A stretch of DNA of 64,000 bases, taken from positions 79,770 through 143,769 of the forward strand of contig CANRJB010000002.1 in NCBI GenBank assembly GCA_947630845.1, given 5' to 3'. Made by a program: the position numbers and the translations under genes. Origin of the DNA: an uncultured Clostridia bacterium (GTDB lineage: Bacteria > Bacillota > Clostridia > Oscillospirales > Ruminococcaceae). The notes beneath the pieces are model-generated. The model worked only from the letters and a program-made list of their open reading frames with translations, did not search any database and had not been told where the DNA came from. This document shows, in pieces, positions 60,457 through 64,000 of this stretch (its first letter is position 1; every line of letters starts with the position of its first letter).

Positions 60457-62493
60457 ATGACAAAGTTATTTTTATCCATCCAGAATCTGAAAGGCGTAGG
60501 GCAGAAGCGGTTTGCTGTCTACCAGAAGATCGGTGTGCATACGCCGTATGACTTGCTGTACTATCTGCCGAGGACATATCGGGATTATCGTGAGCCGATG
60601 CCGGTGGCAGAGACTGTACCCGACCAGACGGCAGTGGTGCGTGTGACGATCATATCAAAACGCCGCCCCATCCATGCACGGGGTGGTCTGGAGATATTCT
60701 GTGCCGATGCCGAGGATGCCGACGGTACGCCGCTAAGCATCCGTATTTTTAATAATTTCTATGGATTTCAGGCACTGAAAGTCGGCGAGACGTATTCCAT
60801 GTGCGGCAAGATCACCATGAACGGCGATCGGCGAGAGATCCATGCACCGCAGCTCCATAGGGAAGAAGATGCCCCGATCGAAGCGATCTATCCGCAGACG
60901 ACGGGGCTGACCAGTGCAATGGTGCGGACGAACATCCGGGAATGTCTGCAATTACTGGACGAAGCCCCGTTTGAGACGCTGCCGCCGGAGATACGGGAAC
61001 GCTATGTCCTCATGCCCCTGCCGAAGTCGATGCATGCCATCCATGCTCCCGAAACGATGGAGGAGACAGAGGAAGCACATCGCAGGCTTGCGTTTGAGGA
61101 AATGCTGCGGTTACAGCTTGGATTGCGTCTGCTCCGGCGAAGGTCGGCACAGGCGACGGACTATCCGATGCAGAATGTGGAGATGCAGCCCTATTTTGAC
61201 AGCCTCCCCTTTACCCTGACAAAGGCACAGATGCGTGCAGTCGGGGAGATCATCGGGGACTTGTCGGGCGGTGAACCGATGAACCGTCTCTTGCAGGGCG
61301 ATGTCGGCAGCGGCAAGACGGCAGTTGCAGCGGCAGCATGTTATTGCTGCGTAAAGAACGGCTGTCAGTGTGCGCTCATGGCACCGACCGAGATCTTGGC
61401 AGGGCAGCATTTCCGGACATTGCAGCAATTCCTTGCGCCGCTTGGCATAGAGGTCTGCCTGCTGACGGGTTCGCTGAAGGCAAAGGAGAAACGGGAGCTG
61501 TATGCCAAAATTGCCGATGGTACGGTGCATGTTGTCGTGGGGACACATGCCGTGTTCCAGAAAGCAGTGGAATATCGGAAACTGGCACTCGTCATTACGG
61601 ACGAACAGCATCGCTTCGGCGTGGCACAGAGGGCTGCACTGGCAGAAAAGGGCGGTGTACCGCACAAACTTGTCATGTCGGCGACACCCATCCCGAGAAC
61701 GCTTGCGCTGATGGTGTACGGAGATCTTGACGTATCGGTGCTGGACGTGATGCCGTCGGGGCGAAAGCCTGTGGAGACGTATGCCGTCACGGGAAAACTC
61801 CGGGCAAGGGCAATGGGTTTTGTCATCAGGGAGCTGGAGCAGGGCAGACAGGCATATATTGTATGTCCGGCAGTCGAGGAGGGAGAAAGCGACCTGAAGT
61901 CCGTGACTGCCTATGCGGAGGAGATGGGCAGCACCTATCTGAAAGGCTGGCGAACCGACATTTTGCACGGACAGCTTCCGGCGCAGGAAAAGGACGCAGC
62001 GATGGAGAAATTCCGCAGACACGAGACGGATGTACTCATCTGCACGACGGTAGTCGAAGTGGGTGTGGACGTACCGAATGCGACGGTGATGGTGATCGAA
62101 GATGCGGAGCGTTTCGGGCTGTCACAGCTCCACCAGCTGCGTGGGCGTGTCGGACGAGGGGAGCAGCAGAGTTACTGTATTCTGGTGACGGAGCATGTCA
62201 GCGAGGAGAGCAAGGAGCGGCTGCGCCTGTTGTGCAGCACGACGGACGGATTCAAGGTAGCGGAGGCAGATCTGGAGCTGCGGGGACCGGGTGATTTTTT
62301 CGGGAACATGCAGCATGGCTTGCCGCCGATGAAACTTGCTGACCTGACAGACACGAAGATGCTGTATCAGGTGCAGGAAGCAGCGGAATGGCTGCTTGCG
62401 GACGATCCTGATCTGCAAAAAGAGGAGCATCATGCGCTGTATATGGACATTGTGCGTTTGTTTGCACGCTATGGGGAGAATGGGCTGAATTAG
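60457..62493 (+). CDS. recG: ATP-dependent DNA helicase RecG
   Basis: Branch-migration helicase acting on stalled forks and Holliday junctions. The 678-residue protein opens with the wedge-domain lead LSIQNLKGVGQKRFAVYQKIG, has an OB-fold wedge (about 60-150), then helicase motifs GDVGSGKTAVAAAA, LVITDEQHRFGV (DEQH), TLALMVYGDLDVSVLD and QLRGRVGRGEQQSYC. The ATG at 60457 is preferred by alignment to the family, though the ribosome site (GTGGA) is weak; the open frame begins earlier. Confidence 0.95.
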   Translation: MTKLFLSIQNLKGVGQKRFAVYQKIGVHTPYDLLYYLPRTYRDYREPMPVAETVPDQTAVVRVTIISKRRPIHARGGLEIFCADAEDADGTPLSIRIFNNFYGFQALKVGETYSMCGKITMNGDRREIHAPQLHREEDAPIEAIYPQTTGLTSAMVRTNIRECLQLLDEAPFETLPPEIRERYVLMPLPKSMHAIHAPETMEETEEAHRRLAFEEMLRLQLGLRLLRRRSAQATDYPMQNVEMQPYFDSLPFTLTKAQMRAVGEIIGDLSGGEPMNRLLQGDVGSGKTAVAAAACYCCVKNGCQCALMAPTEILAGQHFRTLQQFLAPLGIEVCLLTGSLKAKEKRELYAKIADGTVHVVVGTHAVFQKAVEYRKLALVITDEQHRFGVAQRAALAEKGGVPHKLVMSATPIPRTLALMVYGDLDVSVLDVMPSGRKPVETYAVTGKLRARAMGFVIRELEQGRQAYIVCPAVEEGESDLKSVTAYAEEMGSTYLKGWRTDILHGQLPAQEKDAAMEKFRRHETDVLICTTVVEVGVDVPNATVMVIEDAERFGLSQLHQLRGRVGRGEQQSYCILVTEHVSEESKERLRLLCSTTDGFKVAEADLELRGPGDFFGNMQHGLPPMKLADLTDTKMLYQVQEAAEWLLADDPDLQKEEHHALYMDIVRLFARYGENGLN

Positions 62494-62572
62494 CGGACTG
62501 ATGTAAAATTGCAATATAATGGACACGGAAATTGTACAGATTTAACAAACCGGATTTTTTTTGAAAAAACGC

Positions 62573-62601
62573 TTGACAAACGGGACAAGATGTGGTATAC
62601 T
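62573..62601 (+). promoter_or_regulatory. Promoter of the tRNA cluster
   Basis: TTGACA and TATACT with a 17-base spacer ending in TGTGG, preceded by a T8/A-rich tract resembling an UP element. It has the strongest -35/UP set in the window, as expected for stable RNA. Confidence 0.9.
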
Positions 62602-62654
62602 AATAAAGTCGCAGGATGCAGGAGATACGAAAGCAGAAATGCGGCGGAATGTGT

Positions 62655-62727
62655 GGGAGTTTAGCTCAGCTGGGAGAGCATCTGCCTTACAAGCAGAGGG
62701 TCATAGGTTCGAGCCCTATAACTCCCA
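62655..62727 (+). tRNA. tRNA-Val (TAC)
   Basis: Full cloverleaf: acceptor GGGAGTT/AACTCCC, D arm GCTC...GAGC, anticodon loop CTTACAA (TAC, reading GUA-type valine codons) and T arm with GGTTCGAGCC. No encoded CCA, so the CCA-adding enzyme is required. Confidence 0.97.
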
Positions 62728-62735
62728 TCACTTTT

Positions 62736-62812
62736 GGCCCGGTAGTTCAGTTGGTTAGAACGCCGCCCTGTCACGGCGGAGGTCGTGAGTTCGAGTCTCA
62801 TCCGGGTCGCCA
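62736..62812 (+). tRNA. tRNA-Asp (GTC)
   Basis: Acceptor GGCCCGG paired with CCGGGTC, anticodon loop CTGTCAC (GTC) on a GCCGCC/GGCGGA-type stem, T loop GTTCGAGTC, discriminator G and encoded CCA. Confidence 0.97.
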
Positions 62813-62815
62813 GAC

Positions 62816-62891
62816 GCTTCTGTAGCTCAGTCGGTAGAGCAAGGGACTGAAAATCCCTGTGTCGGCGGTTCGATTCCACCCGGAAGCACCA
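62816..62891 (+). tRNA. tRNA-Phe (GAA)
   Basis: Acceptor GCTTCTG paired with CGGAAGC, anticodon loop CTGAAAA (GAA), T loop GTTCGATTC, discriminator A and encoded CCA. Confidence 0.97.
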
Positions 62892-62892
62892 T

Positions 62893-62968
62893 GCGGATTT
62901 AGCTCATCTGGTAGAGCGCCACCTTGCCAAGGTGGAGGTAGCGAGTTCGATCCTCGTAATCCGCTCCA
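62893..62968 (+). tRNA. tRNA-Gly (GCC)
   Basis: Acceptor GCGGATT paired with AATCCGC, anticodon loop TTGCCAA (GCC), T loop GTTCGATCC, discriminator T and encoded CCA. It begins two bases after the previous tRNA. Confidence 0.97.
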
Positions 62969-63001
62969 CATGTATCGGGGAAATATTCCCGGTATAGCAT
63001 G

Positions 63002-63033
63002 TCCCGAAGTGAAAGCTTCGGGATTATTTTTTT
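63002..63033 (+). terminator. Terminator of the tRNA cluster
   Basis: Eight-base-pair stem TCCCGAAG / CTTCGGGA with a six-base loop and a TTATTTTTTT tail. Confidence 0.92.
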
Positions 63034-63053
63034 AGAAAATACAATTTAGTTAA

Positions 63054-63099
63054 GGGGCATTTCTGATGCAAAAGTGCATCGGAAGTGCCTCTATACTTT
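63054..63099 (+). terminator. Second hairpin after the tRNA terminator
   Basis: Sixteen-base-pair imperfect stem (left arm GGGGCATTTCTGATGC, right arm GCATCGGAAGTGCCTC, with three G-U pairs) and a six-base loop, followed by TATACTTTTTTC. It could be a back-up terminator or a remnant of a former gene end. Confidence 0.6.
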
Positions 63100-63189
63100 T
63101 TTCTGCCGCTTTGCTATAATAAAAATAAGCCGGAAGGCTGAATCAAATGTCACACTGTGAAGCAGTTTCTGACAGAAAGGGGAAAGTAT

Positions 63190-63741
63190 ATGAAAAATCT
63201 GAAGCGTTTGTCGGGTGTTTTGTCGTTCATTTTGGTGGGCGCATTGCTCGTGGGATGCAGCACAAATACGACGTCTGATTCTGTAACAGAAGAAAAAACA
63301 ACGGTCGCTGCAGAGAAAGAGACAAAGGCTGCAACTAAGCCTGCAACCGAGCCGCCTGCTCAGCCAACTACCGAGAGAAAAAAGACAATAGATGAAGTTG
63401 CTGATGAAATTAGTAAGGAATTTGATGACAGTGAAGTTTATCAAGTATCACCTCAGAGCGATGGGGAAAATATCTATCTTTATGTTTATACAGACAACCT
63501 TAATTCCGTGTTATCACGCTGCCGTACAGATGGGAATTTTTCGACGGATTGCTACGAAATTTGGCTTGATTATAAATCTAATTGGAAGGAAATGTCGAGA
63601 GCCCTTTCAAACGAATATCCGGATTATACGATTACAATATATCTTTTGGATGACAGAAATACAAGTCTGCCCGTAACTGGTGAATTTAGTTATTTAGCAG
63701 AGTTTGGAGGCGGCTATTGTACTTACGACTGTAGTAATTAG
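63190..63741 (+). CDS. AT-rich gene for a putative lipoprotein
   Basis: A 183-residue exported protein with a lipoprotein signal ending LVGALLVGC (Cys near residue 23), a Thr/Lys/Glu/Ala/Pro linker (TKAATKPATEPPAQPTTERK), and a small alpha/beta domain (IDEVADEISKEFDDSEVYQVS onward) of no known family. Base and codon use are clearly more AT-rich than in neighbouring genes, which suggests recent gain. GGGGAAAG precedes the ATG; a TATAAT sits at 63115-63120 with a poor -35. Confidence 0.75.
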   Translation: MKNLKRLSGVLSFILVGALLVGCSTNTTSDSVTEEKTTVAAEKETKAATKPATEPPAQPTTERKKTIDEVADEISKEFDDSEVYQVSPQSDGENIYLYVYTDNLNSVLSRCRTDGNFSTDCYEIWLDYKSNWKEMSRALSNEYPDYTITIYLLDDRNTSLPVTGEFSYLAEFGGGYCTYDCSN

Positions 63742-63762
63742 TAAATTTGTTTCACAATAAGC

Positions 63763-63801
63763 AAACTGTCAGCCGGATCTTTTGGGCTGACAGTTTGTTT
63801 A
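63763..63801. terminator. Terminator of the AT-rich lipoprotein gene
   Basis: Twelve-base-pair stem AAACTGTCAGCC / GGCTGACAGTTT with a ten-base loop; plus-strand tail GTTTA, and an A/T-rich flank on the other side. Confidence 0.85.
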
Positions 63802-63848
63802 TGGCAAAATAACCAAATTCGGTACAACTTTTTTGTGTGAGAAAACTG

Positions 63849-63877
63849 TTGACAAAACAGGGAATGTATGCTATAAT
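63849..63877 (+). promoter_or_regulatory. First of two tandem promoters at the right edge
   Basis: TTGACA and TATAAT, 17-base spacer with TATGC before the -10. Transcription would start near 63884. Confidence 0.85.
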
Positions 63878-63921
63878 AATAAAGCTGTCTCACAAAGGGC
63901 AGCACCACGAGTCCACAGGGC

Positions 63922-63947
63922 ATTTCAAAAAAAGTGAAATTTTTTTT
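63922..63947 (+). terminator. Short A/T-rich terminator between tandem promoters
   Basis: Six-base-pair stem ATTTCA / TGAAAT with a seven-base loop, followed by seven T residues. It would end a transcript of only about 60 bases begun at the first tandem promoter. Confidence 0.55.
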
Positions 63948-63957
63948 GAAAAAAGCC

Positions 63958-63986
63958 TTGACAAGCGAGGCGAAGTGTGGTAGAAT
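63958..63986 (+). promoter_or_regulatory. Second tandem promoter, like the tRNA promoter
   Basis: TTGACA and TAGAAT with a 17-base spacer ending in TGTGG, preceded by the same T8/GAAAAAA tract as the tRNA promoter at 62573. It points to a gene or RNA operon beyond the window. Confidence 0.75.
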
Positions 63987-64000
63987 GGTAAATGCCGCTG

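Noticed and set aside
62655..63800. Integrated element at the tRNA cluster
   Set aside because: No integrase, transposase or duplicated tRNA 3' end is visible in the window; only a composition change is seen.

Overview
The window looks like a chromosomal segment of a spore-forming, cellulosome-type Ruminococcus or close Oscillospiraceae relative. The evidence is a dockerin-bearing GH74 enzyme beside a lipoprotein with a cohesin-like domain, a complete spoIIGA/sigE/sigG block plus spoVS, many T-rich sigma-A promoters with a TRTG extension, AGGAGG ribosome sites and Firmicute operon orders such as asp23-fakA-recG. Base composition looks moderately GC-rich and even, except for an AT-richer patch near the right end. 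I see no insertion sequence, prophage, CRISPR array or rRNA gene.

Left part (1-12.9 kb): the end of gyrA runs into a metallophosphoesterase and the CCA-adding enzyme on the plus strand. They meet, at a shared terminator, a long minus-strand operon (zinc-ribbon protein, TPM-domain protein, murD, two M42 aminopeptidases, a GNAT protein, a PLP lyase and a membrane protein) driven from a promoter near 12.88 kb.

13-25.3 kb: a secreted GH74 xyloglucanase-like enzyme with a dockerin faces a minus-strand group of overlapping genes for maltodextrin use (malQ, glgP), NAD synthesis (nadB, nadC) and the cohesin-like lipoprotein. MalQ has an unusual repeat-rich and basic C-terminal tail. A second minus-strand operon (DUF1294, CPBP protease, short-chain reductase) lies upstream of it.

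25.3-42.2 kb: an FAD oxidoreductase, spoVS, ymdB with a membrane acyltransferase-like protein, then a sporulation block in which sigG is divergent from spoIIGA-sigE. A Spo0A box sits at the spoIIGA promoter. Two cyclic-di-GMP genes follow, a cytoplasmic binding-protein-like/GGDEF protein and an EAL protein fused to a beta-solenoid-like domain, flanking rnhA and ychF. Next come a small ribbon-helix-helix protein, a lipoprotein and rsmE.

42.2-57.8 kb: four minus-strand transcription units. They are a ppk1 to CYTH operon that includes proS; a peptidyl-prolyl isomerase-murA-yycJ-rlmH-radical SAM unit; a cysE-cysS-degenerate isomerase operon under a cysteine T-box; and a single VanY-type carboxypeptidase.

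57.8-64 kb: plus-strand asp23-fakA-recG preceded by a 39-residue membrane protein, then a Val-Asp-Phe-Gly tRNA cluster, an AT-rich lipoprotein gene, and tandem promoters pointing out of the window. The last promoter closely resembles the tRNA promoter, so a stable RNA operon may lie just beyond.
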